A stretch of 64,000 nucleotides of DNA from Sisyra terminalis (GCA_958496175.1 OY292274.1:58042630-58106629), one strand, 5' to 3'; counted from the first letter of the stretch, positions 35,278 through 48,368 are shown. The notes: generated by a model not told the origin, from the sequence alone. Program-made: numbers and translations.

Positions 35278-36043
35278 GGTATAAGCTTGGATCAGAAACG
35301 TCGAAATTTTCAGAACTGAAGAGAACTATTTCGAATGGTTTCGATATTATTCCTGTACGTACTGTTCACTCGAATGCAATTTGTACGTAAATTTTGACAT
35401 ATACCAGAAATAAAGAAGCGACGGTTATTTTCAACTATGTATTATCAAATATCAATAACAGAACATAAAAATTAAACAGTTCAATAATTCGACAATAAAT
35501 ATAACCTAAGTATATTGTTCATTTCGCAAATGTTTTGGAGTTTCCTTTCATTAATAATAATACATCACAGTTTTTCACAAGTGTTTTTCCCATAAAAAAG
35601 TAAACTTTATTTAGAAAATTTGGTTCAAGTCCATTTTACCACACCCACAATCTGGCAACGTTACATTTTCGACTATGTTTTCAATTTAAATCGTGGTTAA
35701 ATCGGTCCATAATAAAAATTTAGCCACAAAAGAAATAATTATACCATATTAGAATTAAATTAACAAAAATATCGCGAATTGAATTGAAAACAAAGTCGAA
35801 AATGCAACGTTGCCTGATTGTGAGGGTGCTTAAATTGACTTGAGCCGAAAATTTAATTTTACATATTACAATATAAATATATATATTTGAAAATAACCGT
35901 CGCTTCTTCATTTCCGGCATATGTCAAAGTTTATGTACAAATTGCATTCGAGTGAACAATACGTACAGGAATAATTACGAAACCATTCGAAATAGTTCTC
36001 TTCAGTTCTGAAAATCTCGACGTTCCTGATTCAAGCTTATACC
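35278..36043. mobile_element. MITE family A, copy 2, hosting MITE family B
   Basis: Ends GGTATAAGCTTGGATCAGAA and its diverged complement. It is 766 bp, longer than copies 1 and 3, because it keeps an internal segment they lack and carries a complete family B MITE at 35622-35846. Relative to copies 1 and 3 the interior is in reverse orientation. Flanks share AATTTT but not a clean 8-bp duplication, so this copy is older or was altered at one end. Confidence 0.85.
35622..35846. mobile_element. MITE family B, copy 1 (8-bp TSD GAAAATTT), nested
   Basis: Ends GGTTCAAGTCC and, reversed, GGCTCAAGTCAA; the arms mirror each other through CACACCCACAATCTGGCAAC. An exact duplication GAAAATTT is present at 35614-35621 and 35847-35854. 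The uninterrupted counterpart AAATTTTC survives in copies 1 and 3 of the host MITE (5861-5868 and 62952-62959), which proves the insertion. It is a nearly perfect fold-back of 225 bp. Confidence 0.92.
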
Positions 36044-36555
36044 AATTTTTTTAATAAACAATGATGAACCCTTTATTAGATGACATATTTTACAATGTGA
36101 AGGATGTATGAGGATGTGGTAGGCCAAATCAAATTTTATTTGGTCTATATATTTTATTTGGATATATTCTTCACATTATACATCGATTTAGGTCTGAAAG
36201 AATGGAAATATCTCTCAATGGTTTGAATTTTCATTTAAAAATATTTAGTACGAAGTTCAAATGCATGATAAGTAGATAATCTGTGTTTTAAAAAACGCAT
36301 GAAAATTCATTGAAAATACGTATGTTATGCTCAGCACGAGATAAGATTTAATCTCGAGGATAAATGTCTAAATATCGATAACTAGGAAATTGCAACATTT
36401 CTTAAAGATTAATCCCAAAAATCCTCAAAATCGCTATCATAAAGATCGGTGAAAGAAAGAGTACGCAATGATCTTAAAGGAACTCATTAAATAAGAAGAC
36501 AATTCAGGTTGTTTAAGATCGGTTTTTTATTTAATATTTTTTAATATTCAAATTA

Positions 36556-36590
36556 GATACGTTTCGTTACGTAACGTAACTTCATTAGGC
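36556..36590 (-). ncRNA. Hammerhead-like module 5
   Basis: On the minus strand: GC, CTAATGA (G changed to A in the box), A, perfect stem GTTAC/GTAAC with a 5-base loop, GAAACGTA, TC. The stem sequence differs from other families but still pairs fully. Confidence 0.45.
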
Positions 36591-36761
36591 TTCTTGAACC
36601 ACAAAAATATAATAGTTAATATAATAATTAAAAATATAATAATTTAAATTCAATAAATAAAAATGTTTTTTGTGACAAAGTCCTATGAAACAATACTTCG
36701 CAAATAAATTAAGACAACTGATATATTTTTAGAAATCTTTTATCTCATAATATAAATAAAA

Positions 36762-36796
36762 GCCTGATGAAATTATGATACGTAACGAAACGTACC
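36762..36796 (+). ncRNA. Hammerhead-like module 6
   Basis: GC, CTGATGA, A, ATTAT, loop, GTAAC, GAAACGTA, CC. The boxes are intact but the hairpin arm on the 5' side is decayed compared with its partner at 36556-36590. Confidence 0.4.
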
Positions 36797-36866
36797 TAAT
36801 TTGAATATTAAAAAATATTTAGTAAAAAAAACCGATCTTAAACAACATGAATTGTCAGCTTATTTA

Positions 36867-37966
36867 ATAGAAGCTGAGATCTGAATTTTATCATCTATTA
36901 TGGAACTTATTAATTTAAAATTCGATGTAGATTGGTGTTTTTTATTTGTCTGATTTAATTTGATAAATTCAGTATGATATAATTTCCGGGAATATATTCT
37001 TAGATTAAAAGTTATACATATATTTCAATTTAACACTATTGTCATTTTCTATTTTAACAGTTATGGAAATTTATTTTTAGAAAAACAAAGTTTGTTTTGA
37101 GAACTTTTTACTTCAAGAGATGGCAATGTATTGGAATAAAACGTTACGATAAATTTTCAAGTATTATTCATGTGGCTTTTTTGAAATATAAAACAGCGCT
37201 TTAATACGACAGAAATCTAAAATAACAATAAATCAAGGATCCATTTTAAGACACTCGTAAATAGAATTTTATAAATATGCTATTTTGCATTTATAAAATA
37301 CGTATCTCTTGAAATGATTTGTGGCGACAAAAAACGAAAGCTCTTTTTCAAACATGAAGAATAGAGTCTGCATACTGTAGATAGACAGTATACAAACAAA
37401 CTGTTTCTAATAAAATCTAAATAAATCAAGCTACTTCAGTAAGACTATTATGTTACATAGTAATAGTATGATTTCAAAATTAAAATGTAGACACATAAAA
37501 AAGAAGATACAAGCAATGAATTTCTACGAGTCTGGAATATAAAAATGTTATTATTCCAATGTCATTTCCTTTATATAAAATTTATACACATTTGTGTATT
37601 GGTCTAACATCTCTCATCAACTTTTACCAGAGTTCATATCCGAGTCACTTGTAGCATGAGACAGTTGCATTATGTAAGAGTTGAATATAATGGAGATATG
37701 AAAAATAGCAGTGAAAAAGTTTAGATTCATGTCATCGTCAATGTTTCAACAGCATAAAAGGTTATTCAATAGAAATGTCCTGTACACTTCTAAGTTGAAT
37801 TGATGAACTTATTGAAGATAAACTCCATTTGTGATACAATAAATTTTAACGATACAATTCAATGCACTTTAAACTTTCAATTCACAAAAATATGATGGAT
37901 AGACGAAATTTGCACTTTTCTATTGAAAAGTGCAATAAAAACCTTTCAACAAAACTCTTTATTAAG
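36867..37966. other. AT-rich spacer, nothing recognised
   Basis: No ORF over 60 codons, repeat copy or motif identified. Confidence 0.3.
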
Positions 37967-37968
37967 TA

Positions 37969-38929
37969 CTAGCTGATCCCCGCAACTTCGTCTGCGTAGC
38001 GTAGGTATAGATTATGTTTTCTTTTCAAATTTGCCATTTGAAGTGGTATATGAAAATTTTTATTTTTCTCATTTCTTTTACGAAAAACATAATCATACTT
38101 AAAAACACTATTTCATCAACTTTAAAAAGACACATTTAATAAACTGTTGCAAAGAATAAAATTGTTCTATGTAATAATCAATTAATTTTCAAAAAATATT
38201 TATAAATATCTAAAAAGAGTATGTCTATTGCGTAAAGCATATATACCTACCGTAGACCAAATAATCTGTAAATCAATCAGCATCTATACATAAATAAAAA
38301 ATATCGCCAAGTTCAATAAAGTTGGTCTTAATTATAAGTAAAGAGCGGTGATCATGCGACATTTTTCAAATAACTTACATTTTTAAACTTGTGATATCTT
38401 TCGAATGGAATGTTCAAACTGAATAACTCAAAAAGTTATATAATGGTATTGAAGCAAACTTAAATATGAAGTCAATTATTTTGATAAGGATTAATCCCAA
38501 AGTATAAATAAAAGAGCTTTTATAACGGTGGCATTTATATATATATATATATATATTTTAAAATGAAAAATCACTTATTGTGACATAACTATAATAGTTA
38601 GATATATGCTGTCGTTCTATTTTTTGTAGATAATGATATGTTCTTCAAAATTGTACTACATTATTTTGTTCTATAACCAATAGTTTTCGCAGTGCACGCG
38701 ATAAAAGAATTTTTTTTTGGTAATTTTTTCAGACCTTGGGTTACATTATTGGAATTTTAGTATGGATCCCTAACTTTTTTGAAAATTTAATATAGCCCAT
38801 GTTCACCGGAAATAGTGTAGCTTCCCAACAGTGAAAAATTTTTTCAAAAGGGTCAAGTAGTTTCGGAGCCTATTTAAAGCAAACAAACAATCAAATCTTT
38901 CCTCTTTATAATAATAGATAGAAGATAGA
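37969..38929 (-). mobile_element. Non-autonomous Helitron (minus strand)
   Basis: Read on the minus strand, the element begins near 38929 with TCTATC...TATTATTATAAAGAGGAAAG, a common 5' terminus of insect Helitrons. It ends at 37969 with a small hairpin CGCA-GACGAAGT-TGCG followed by GGGGATCAGCTAG and a host T. The CTAG 3' end preceded by a GC-rich hairpin and insertion next to T are Helitron hallmarks. Inside the 5' end are GTTTGTTTG-like and CCGAAACTACTTGACC-like motifs. No Rep/helicase coding is present, so replication would depend on another copy. A (TA)n tract lies at 38537-38559. The exact 5' base is uncertain by about 10 bp. Confidence 0.72.
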
Positions 38930-41900
38930 TAATAAATAATTAAATGGGCTATCGCTATACATATTAAGCGTTTAAATTAATACATACACCAATTTAATAC
39001 ATATTAAATTAGTGATTCCACAAGTAAACTATAAATATATAAAAATAACTCAATACTTTCTTGGAAATTTAGTCATTACCATTGTAACTTCAAATGCATT
39101 AATACGATTACAATTAATACAATACCAAATGATAATCACTGCTCCTTCTGTGACACATTGATAAGTTGACAATAATTTTTCCTTTTAAAAACTAACCATA
39201 TCTCGAAAACTCATTTCTAACGCTTTAAAAATAAAATTTAGGTAACTACAATTAATATCAAATTTAAATAAAACCTATTCAATAACATTTTCATAGACAT
39301 TTTCCTCTATTTTTTCCCGAAACTGCATGTAGCCTTTTATAATACATACCTAAAACCGTAGTTTATATTTAACCTATTTAACTATCAAATTTCATGGCAA
39401 TTATATTAGCCGTTTTAGTATACAAAAAGAAAGCAAAATAATAAAAAATAAAATTGTAATATTCAAAATATAAACCGAACACTTGTACCGATAGAAACTA
39501 AATCGAAAATCAAAATGTACATGACAGACAATATAACATTTGTTGATAAGCACATGTTTATAAATTAACTATTATATCCATGATTTTAATACCTAGATTG
39601 GCCTAGATATCCCATGGGATAAATGGATTTTAATTTCCCCTTCCAAGAGTACAGGCTGTCAATCAAATAGAGAATTTAAACATGTTTTTCCAACGACTAA
39701 CAATAGCTACCTTAAATTATATTTACGTAAAACGACAACGAATTTTGGAAAGACTTTGGAAGATTAGGACCAAAAAGATTGGGAAATTCCGGCTTATAAA
39801 GATTTTTATTCAACGTTACTATGAACTATGGAATCAATATTATTCTATTATACAATATGATAATGATAAAACCAATGTAATTTAAATTCAAGCAATTTGA
39901 GATCAAATTTACTAAGGAACACTATAAAAATTCGTCAATATATTAGTTTGGTTTACTTTATAATAGAAATTATATTTCCTAACTTAATTTCATTGATTTC
40001 TTTTTTAATTGGTTTCTAATATAATTTAATTATTTTTTTGAATAATAAAAATGTGATTTCGTCGCACTGGACATCGTTAGAAGTTAAACGAACATTGACT
40101 TTACTAATTTATATTTTAAAAAAGGGTCGCTTGAAAAAATATTTTAAGTTTATCGTCATTAAAGACCTCATCTATTATGAGATAAAAGATCTCTAAAAAT
40201 ATATCAGTTGTCTTAGTTTCTTCTCACAAAAAACACTGTCGTTTAAGTAGTCCCTAAATTACAGATACCTTAAAGTTTAATTGTTATTTTGTAACAACAA
40301 TAATAAGGACATACAAGTTTCATCGATTTTCTTAAACTCAATATAATTAACAAATAATTGAACTATTTTTTTAGAACATCTAAATTCACAATTCTTAAAT
40401 TATGTTGTTTTTTTTTTTGGAAAAATACTAATAAAACTATATGGAAATAATTTATATTTCTATTTTGGAATATAGGTCGCGCAGAATTTTAGTAAAGTTT
40501 TTTCACTTTGATTGACTTTCACAGCCAAAGGCACGACGAAATAAATTTAGACAATCATATCAAGCTAAAATAGGCTAACGAAAACTTTTTGTGTGGAAAG
40601 CACTGATGTGATAAAAGCTTTACTGTTATATCAACTAGAATAATACCATATGTTCAATATAAAGCGTCAAAACTTGAGTTTAAAAAAAATATAACGAGAT
40701 ATCGAATATCTATTTTTTTCTTTATCTTTCTAAAATAGTTTAATTTGTTTGGTAAGCCTAGATAATCGAACTTGGCTACAATTTTTCTATTTATTTTTTT
40801 TTAAATTCAGGTTATATCGGTGGCCAAAGTGATCCCTTCGAATTTGGTAAATAAGTTTTAAGTCGTCTTAGATTACCCTAACATTAATCAATAATCTTAG
40901 AACCGCTAATGATTCTAGTTATTATAAAATAACGATGAATAACGATTAAAATTGAAACGATTTGAAGCACTTTTCCTTCTCGTTTAATTTTATATATAGA
41001 ATTAAAATATATATATTGAATATTCAATATTAAAATACTGATATTTGGAAATTTTACAGTAAAAAATAAATAAAAAATTAACTCATATACCTAGTAGAAA
41101 ATCGTTGAAACTATTCCTGGAATTTAGTATATTTTTTAAAATGAATTAGGCAACATTAATCTGGAATCAAAATATTGATGTTTTTTTCATTTCCGTTTAA
41201 AAGAATTTGGCTTTTAGGTAGTATTCTGCAAAATTGTTGCAATATTTTTGTTTAACATCATTAAAGTCGATTTCAATATAAAAGCTGAAAAGAATTTAAC
41301 AAAACTAAAGTTGAAATACATTTCTTTGAGACGATAAAAATTCGCATGAAAATTCTTATTATAAAATGGGTCGAGATGTTACTAGTTCAGTGCATTCACT
41401 TTGAGAATCTAAACGGAAGCCGGAAATGAAGAGAATCTGGACTTGAAATGAGTTTGACTTAGTTGGTACAAAGAGAGCCATGCAGAAAACCTAAGATCAT
41501 GCACATATTTAGATACATGTTATAGAGACAACAATTAAAATCTTTGAGTTTTTCCTTTGAAAAATATTAACATTTAAATTTTTATCTTTCGAGATAATTT
41601 CTTTCATTTTTCCTCTGCGATTTAAAATTCATCCACTAGATGAAAACAAACTATTCACAAACAATATCACTGGTTTAGTTGTCAAATTTTATGTTTTGAA
41701 GGAAATTAGACATCGTAAAATATCATATTTATAGGACAACCATATTTACGAGGAGGCCAGTTTTCCATTGTTTTCTTTCTAGCGATAGTGCTCAAAATAG
41801 TATGAAAGTATAGTATCAAGTAGTAATGAAAGGAAAGAAAATGTGTCAACAAAGGGCCTAAAGGTATTAATATAATGAATCGGCCTCATAAAAATATTCG

Positions 41901-42060
41901 AATAATATCTACTATCAAGTTGGGTAATTACTAATTACAAAGCTTCAAAGGTTAAAAACAAATTTTTTCTTTAGAATAAATAAAACTTCAATAAAAATAT
42001 ACTTAAAAACATCTATATTTATTATATATCTAAAAACTCATGAATAAGTGGGATTTTAAG
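38930..42060. other. 3-kb AT-rich stretch, one repeat fragment
   Basis: A 67-codon plus-strand ORF at 39682-39885 is rich in Arg, Lys and Tyr and unrecognised. The segment 40180-40240 (GAGATAAAAGATCTCTAAAA, ATATATCAGTTGTCTTAG) is a reversed copy of the interior of the inverted pair at 36690-36757. Nothing else is recognised. Confidence 0.35.
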
Positions 42061-42061
42061 A

Positions 42062-42900
42062 GTATGAGTCTAAATAAATCAAATAAAATATATTTTAAAA
42101 AATCGCACTTTATTTGTAACAATCAAGCCTAATTTTGTGTATTTAATTATATCCATATTAAACAATGTGGCATATTACTGATATCAACTAATTTTCGCAA
42201 CTCAATTTTAGGTGGTGCGATGTTCACCAGGTTCTCCAGGTAGCTTTATAAAATCGATAAAAATTTTACTATTTGGGAAAAAAATTCACTTTATCTTAAA
42301 AAAAATAATTAAGACAGTATTTTTTTTCATTTGATTCATTTAAAACTCATAATTGCACTTTTTACAATGTTCATTATACTATAACATTTAGTTCGTATAT
42401 TCTTTATTGTTAATTATTTCATTTACCTATAAATTTATAAAAATATTTTTTTTAGGTAATCAAGCGTAATCTTAAGCTTTTTTTATTTATTTCAAAAGTA
42501 TTTTTAATTATAACACCATTTAATTAATGTTCATATACCTATTGATAGGCCCCAAATGACGTCACAGCATAAAGCGTTTTACAATAGTCGTATATGTGTT
42601 AATTAGGTATGTATAGGCATTAGCTTGGCAGTGGGAGTGGTTTTGATAAAATTTAAAAATTTCAATAATGAAAACAAATGAACATCCTCAAATCTCGCAA
42701 TACTATTGGCTAACAGCCTCTTGCATTGAACATTGAGTAAGTGTTGTATTAAGATATCAGTGCATCGCTCAAATCATTCTACTTGTAGTAACTAAGCGCT
42801 TATGGCTTATTACAGTGAACATATATTAAGTTATGGGAATATAATTATGGGAAAATACTTTCCTGAAATGTTTTTAATATTATTTTATACCTAATTCGGT
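42062..42900. repeat. Dispersed repeat, copy 2 (pairs with 260-1560)
   Basis: Same order of blocks as in copy 1: GTATGAGTCTAAATA, AATTATATCCATATTA, CAATTTTAGGTGGT, GTGGGAGTGG, TTTCAATAATGAAAAC, ATTGGCTAACAGCC, AACATATATTAAG. There is no mariner and no tandem duplication here. A TGACGTCAC motif lies at 42557. Confidence 0.55.
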
Positions 42901-43650
42901 GGTGGTTATAAATTGACAATGGCAATAAATAAATTTATTGACTTGATATGGAAAAAATTAATATTATGAAGAAGACGAATGAATCTACCAGAATAGCAAA
43001 ACTATATCTACTTAAATGATATTACATGAAATGGAATTCCAATATTTGGAAGGATTATTACTCCAGCAAATGAATGTGATGTTAAATTATTAGTTATTAT
43101 TTATACAATATAAATATTTACATCATTTACACAATGTTAAAAATTTTACAAATGCAATTATAACAAGAAAAGAGCATTAACACCAATGTGTAAATAAGTC
43201 TCAACTGATATAGGGATGAACTTATAATGCGACGAATACACATCACATATATAAACCCTACATCCAAAAATAACAAGTACTTAGTACAAGTACTCTTAGT
43301 ACTTCTTACCTCTAATCTTCCCCCTTTTTCAGAACTACGGGAAACTCCAAGGTACGGAATTAACGACGTAACAAAAATTTTAAATCAAACGATTCAATAA
43401 ATCTTAAGACAATAATGTTTTCTTCTAATCACAATTTTTTTTTTCGTTAAAATTAATTAAAATAAATATCTGAAACTTTTAGAATCTTACTATTTGATTA
43501 GTATCTGAATATTTCTTAAGTATCATTGATATATCTTTTCGGGATCGACTCCCTTTGCTTGTAACTCCGGACCCTTTAAGGAAAATAATGAATAGATTTC
43601 AATTACGTTTTAGTAACGAAAAAAGCTACAAAAATAAGCCCATATGATAA
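42901..43650. other. Spacer, nothing recognised
   Basis: A pyrimidine tract ending CCCCCTTTTTCAG near 43331 resembles a 3' splice site, but no open frame of useful length follows. Confidence 0.3.
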
Positions 43651-43653
43651 GTA

Positions 43654-44482
43654 TTAGGGTGATTTTTTTTGGGACTATTTTTTTTTGCTCCCATGTCGAA
43701 ATTTTGTTGGAAATACTTCAAAAAAAAATTCCCTGAAAGTTTGAGCTCTTAATATTAATATTAAGTACTCGTTCACAGCGTGTGAATATTTTCCATTTAA
43801 AATACACGTAGACTTTGATTTTTTTTTTAAATTTTTATAGTTCAGCGGCATTTTATGGTATCGCCTCGCTCAAAGTCGGGATTTTTTTACAATTGTATGC
43901 TCTACAAAAGTGCCTATTTTTAATAATTTTTAATAAGGAATAAAAAATCAATATTTTCTTAAATTTTACTCAATAATGCGTAAAAATTTTATAGTAAGAG
44001 AAATTCAAGGCTCAATATCTCGAGAAATATCGATCTTAGCAATTTGGTTTTCTGGAACTTTTTTGTAGGAAATTAAATTTCCTATAAATTTGCTATTTAC
44101 ATTTTTTCTGTAGGTCTTGTAATTCATGAGTTACTGAGAGAAAAACGAGAAATCTATGAAAAATCTAGGTTTAGTGACCCGTACTACCTCGCCCGTGTAA
44201 ATAACGATTTTGCCGCAATAGGCACTTTTGTAGAGCATACAATTGTTAAAAAAATCCGACTTTGAGCGAGGTGGTACCATAAAATGCCGCTGAACTATAA
44301 AAATTTAAAAAAAAAAGTCAAACTTTACGTGTATTTTAAATGGAAAATATTCACACGCTGTGAACGAGTACTTAATATTAATATTAAGAGCTCAAACTTT
44401 CAGGGAATTTTTTTTGAAGTATTTCCAACAAAATTTCGGCATGGGAGCAAAAAAAAATAGTCCCAAAAAAAAATCGCCCTAA
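43654..44482. mobile_element. Palindromic MITE family D, copy 2
   Basis: It is nearly identical to the element at 29537-30343, in the same orientation. Ends TTAGGGTGATTTTTTTTGGG and its complement, flanked by TA (43652-43653 and 44483-44484). Arms of about 270 bp pair almost perfectly; the unique centre is about 280 bp. High similarity between the two copies, including the centre, points to recent spread. There is no coding capacity. Confidence 0.9.
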
Positions 44483-44484
44483 TA

Positions 44485-46500
44485 AGTATAGTTCATCAAA
44501 ATAAAAGATCTCATAATATTTGCTTTAAGATAGTGATATGATAGTTTCTTAGTTTTATGATCTTTAAGTATTGGATTTACGTATTTTTTCTTCAGAATTA
44601 AAAAAGTATATATTTCAATGATGTAAAATAATAAACTGGATGGTCTTTGGAAAGGTTCTTCATTCCATTAAACATTATTGAAATAATCCTTAATCCATTT
44701 TTTAATTGGCTGTCTAATTGTTGGATTACATTTACAAGTATAATTGATGAAATTGATAGCATAAAACTCGTTCGCTATATTTATAAGTGTTCTTCATTTT
44801 ACTTTTACTTACAAAATAACAATTATAATTGTTGAAGGATAGAAAACTTTGGCAAATATTTACTCTTCAAAATTTAATTTAAAATATGTTTGAATTATTT
44901 AATAAACACTAATGAAATTATATCTAAGTGTAAGTATTAAATTTTGAATTGACTTTTAATTTTTAATTTAATGTAATGTTAAAACTTTTAAGAAAACTTC
45001 TATACATATTTAAAGGTTAAACAGAAAGTACGGAAAAAAGAATAAATTATTGTTTATTTGAGCCTTATTTTGATTCATTTAAAAGTATGTAAACCAAATT
45101 TGTAGTCAATCTGTATAACAAATTTTCCCAACTAAAAGCTAAAACAGCAGAAATTTATTTTGTTCATTCTCTTGCTCCAACCGTTTACTGCTTAATCGTT
45201 TAATGATTCTTTGTATATATTTAAAATGAGTTCGTTTCATAGAAAATTAAACTTAATATTTTTTCCTCGAGGATAATTTGTTTTATGTTGTTTTTTTTTA
45301 GGGAAATTAAGTTTAATGATCAAAGTGAAATTTAATTTGTTTCTACAATAGTTTACTTTATTTTTAAATTCTTTATTAAACCAAAACACTTAAAAATTAA
45401 TATCAATTTCTCTAAAAAAAATTATATAACTGATTTTTTTTTGCGAAAAACGACTGTGGTTTCACATTCGGCTATTGCCTGTAACAATAAAAAATCGAGA
45501 CAAATGAATCTAATTTGATATTCTTATAACGTAAATGAACGATATATTTGGTTAAAAGATAGATTATCCGAAGCTTTGGAGTATTTGAAAGTTTTATAAG
45601 AAAGAATGAATTGACTCTAAAAATTGAACTTTAAAACTCATAAAGTCGATTATCTTTCGTTTTGTTTAGAGACAAGTTTCATGATTGATGAAAGAAAAAT
45701 CTATCTGCATTTTAATGAGATTTATATTTTATTAAAAAGTTTAGCAAGTGGAGATAATTAGTTTTATTTTTATTACTGCCCGTAGAGATATTGCTTTTTC
45801 CATCTAGCAGACACTTTACGTTGCTCGATAAAATAAAGACAGCGAATAAAATATCAAGTCGAATAAGAGAAAAAGTTTACTAATGTCTATACCATTTCAA
45901 TTACTAACAAGAAACAACCGGGGTAAAAGGTGAATATGGCCGAAAAAAAGGGTCCTAAAATAATTACTTACGTGGTGGAAGTTTGGTATGTATGTATAGG
46001 GAAAGTAAGTTAACGAGTTACGACCATATGTTGGTTAACGGAAATTTGACGAAAATTAATGATTGATGTTTACGTAAAAACGTAGATGGATAAAAAAAGG
46101 GTTACATTTTACCAAGGGGACGTTCCAACACTTTGCACAAGCTAATTTTAATTTACAAAATTAAATCAAAAGTTGTTTGTTACCAAGTATAATCTAGACA
46201 ACGGTTTTCATAATTTTCCATCGAATAAAATTTTTCTGGACTTTAAATTTAAAAAAAAAGCAGTTGCCTTAAAACTGTTTTAGATTTTTGTATACACAAA
46301 CATGTTTAGAGTTTAATGTGGAATACTAAATATTTAATCATATTTGTAAAATTAGAGTATTGATTTAAATTGTACCAATTTTGAACTCAAACAAATAAAC
46401 AAATATAAACTGTATGGAAAGTAAATATAGCTTTTTAGTATTATTTGCACGGACAATTCACTATGAAAGTTACTGAAAAGCGCAAAAAGTCATTTTAAGC
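44485..46500. other. AT-rich stretch, weak MITE-like block near its end
   Basis: An unrecognised 62-codon ORF lies at 44647-44835. The block 45917-46131 begins CCGGGGTAAAAGGTG and ends ATTTTACCAAGGGGACG, a possible short inverted end pair, too weak to call. Confidence 0.3.
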
Positions 46501-47454
46501 CAACTCGCCTATTCGTGATCCAGCGGGTTGGCATAATTCCAATCATAAAAAGGCGGAAGCTTTTCCCACACATTTGGAGATCTTTACACCAAACGATGCT
46601 ACGGATTTGACCCTTGTTCCAATCACTCAAACACAAAACAGGAATATGTGTTCGTGCATTAAATTCAAATTGTCATCACTGATCAAATAGATTAATGACT
46701 TACAAATTAGTAAGGCCCCGGGATACAATTTACTGACGGGCAATCATAATGAATCCCAATTGGCTTACGGGTGATCCTTTTTATTTTTAACGCCATCCTA
46801 AGACGAGGCCACTACTCTGTAATTTGGAAGGAAGCAAAAATGATTATGGTACCAAAACTCGGAAAGAATATCACGGACATTAAATCCTATTGGCCGATCT
46901 GCTGCCTGTTCTTTCTAAGCTCTTGGAGCGACTCATATTGGGCCTCATTGATCCAATTTTAAAAGCGAAAAATATAATACCGAGTCACCAGTTCGGATTT
47001 AGAGCGCGGCACAGTACTAATTAGCAAGTGCATCGCATTACCAATTAGTGCACTGGAAAAAAAAAATGTACGGGATTGTTTTTAGAAGATTCGCAAGTAT
47101 TTGATCATGTCTGGCATCAAGACATTGCATAAGTTAGCCAACATTTTGCCCACCCAATTACTCAACCTTTTGGAAAGCTATCTAATTTTATGTTCAATGG
47201 AAGGATAAGCCGAATTCTAAACATAAAATAATTGCAGGAGTTCCGCCAGGGCAGTATTCTTGGACTAACGCTGTATATAGTTTATACGGCGGATATTCCA
47301 GTTGAGGAAAACATATTGACGGCAACATTAGCGGATGTCCTTGAAATCCTTTATGCAGGCCCAAGTCCTCAAATTACAAGGGAATTGTAGGCTTATATGG
47401 ATAAAATAAACGAGTGGACAACACGATGGAGAACCAGGCTAAACAATAAATTAT

Positions 47455-47880
47455 AAAGTGAAAAAATGTTTGTCCTGTATGCGTAAAAGGAAACCCGCAA
47501 TATTATTTCAAAGTTTCAAAAAGGACTATTTTTAAGTGCATAAAAAGGATATATGAGATGAATATTTTCACTGAAACTGAGCACAATATTTAAGATTGAA
47601 TCATCCTTAAAGTATTGCATAAAAACAATTTGCAAATATTCGCTAAATCCTTAAGAAATCGAAACGGGAAGTGAAGGAGGTGAAAAAGCATGGACCAAAT
47701 TTGGCCTAGAATTGATCGATTTTCGGGGGGTGACTCTTCCTTACGAAAGCTAATTTTAGAAACGGAGTATTGAACAATACCCTTACGTGAAATATAAAGT
47801 GAATTTTTTTTTGTCCTATGTGCAAAAGGACACCCACAATATTATTTCAAAGTTTCAAAAAGGAAACTTTTCAAGTTTTA
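47455..47880. repeat. Direct duplication of ~75 bp inside the relic
   Basis: GCGTAAAAGGAAACCCGCAA at 47480 and GTGCAAAAGGACACCCACAA at 47821 start a shared block that continues CAATATTATTTCAAAGTTTC AAAAAGGA in both. The 270 bp between the copies show no jockey similarity, so an insertion with partial duplication is possible. Confidence 0.7.
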
Positions 47881-48368
47881 AAGACTAAAACTAAGTTGGA
47901 TTTACTCTGAAAAAGAACTCTTGTGGACCCATTATAATAAACACTTTATCCCGAATGATATCTCCGTTAAATATCTAGGCTTTCACCTGGATTGACGCCT
48001 CAACTGGAAGATCCACATAAACAAGAAGGTTGCTCAGACCACAGCACTGCATCGCAGGATCGCCTGGATGACAAGCAAAAAGTCTCCGCTAAATCTGGCA
48101 TCCAAGGTGATGCTTTACAAGGCAGGGCTCAGACCAACATATGGAGTCCAAATTTGGAACGTAGCAAAATCCAGAAACATTGAAATGATCAGAAGATGCC
48201 AAAGTAAAATTCTTCGGTCATTTCTAGGAGCAGATCGGTATATAAAGAATGACATCATTCAACGGAATTTAACGTCAATGATGTTATCCAATTCTTAAGG
48301 ACCTTACATCTCGGTATGAAAAGGGTGGAAGAACACCCAAACAAGTTGGCTCTAGAAACACTTAATGA

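Larger units (their letters stand above)
36487..36866. repeat. Inverted pair E2 with two hammerhead-like modules
   Basis: The left arm AATAAGAAGACAATTCAGGT...TTGAATATTAAAAAATAT (reversed on the right) mirrors the right arm ending TGAATTGTCAGCTTATT near 36866. Each arm has one module facing outward. The same arm sequence recurs at 50252-50335 and 51215-51299. The segment after the right arm, AGCTGAGATCTGAATTTTAT, is also shared with 51312, so the family extends beyond the inverted part. Its interior (36690-36757) recurs reversed at 40180-40240. Confidence 0.75.

Noticed and set aside
43325..43360. Splice-site-like CCCCCTTTTTCAG followed by GTACGG
   Set aside because: It would give a 19-base exon with no surrounding gene evidence.
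45917..46131. Possible MITE with GGGGTAAAAGGT and ACCTTTTACCCC-like ends
   Set aside because: The two ends match in too few positions and no target duplication is visible.
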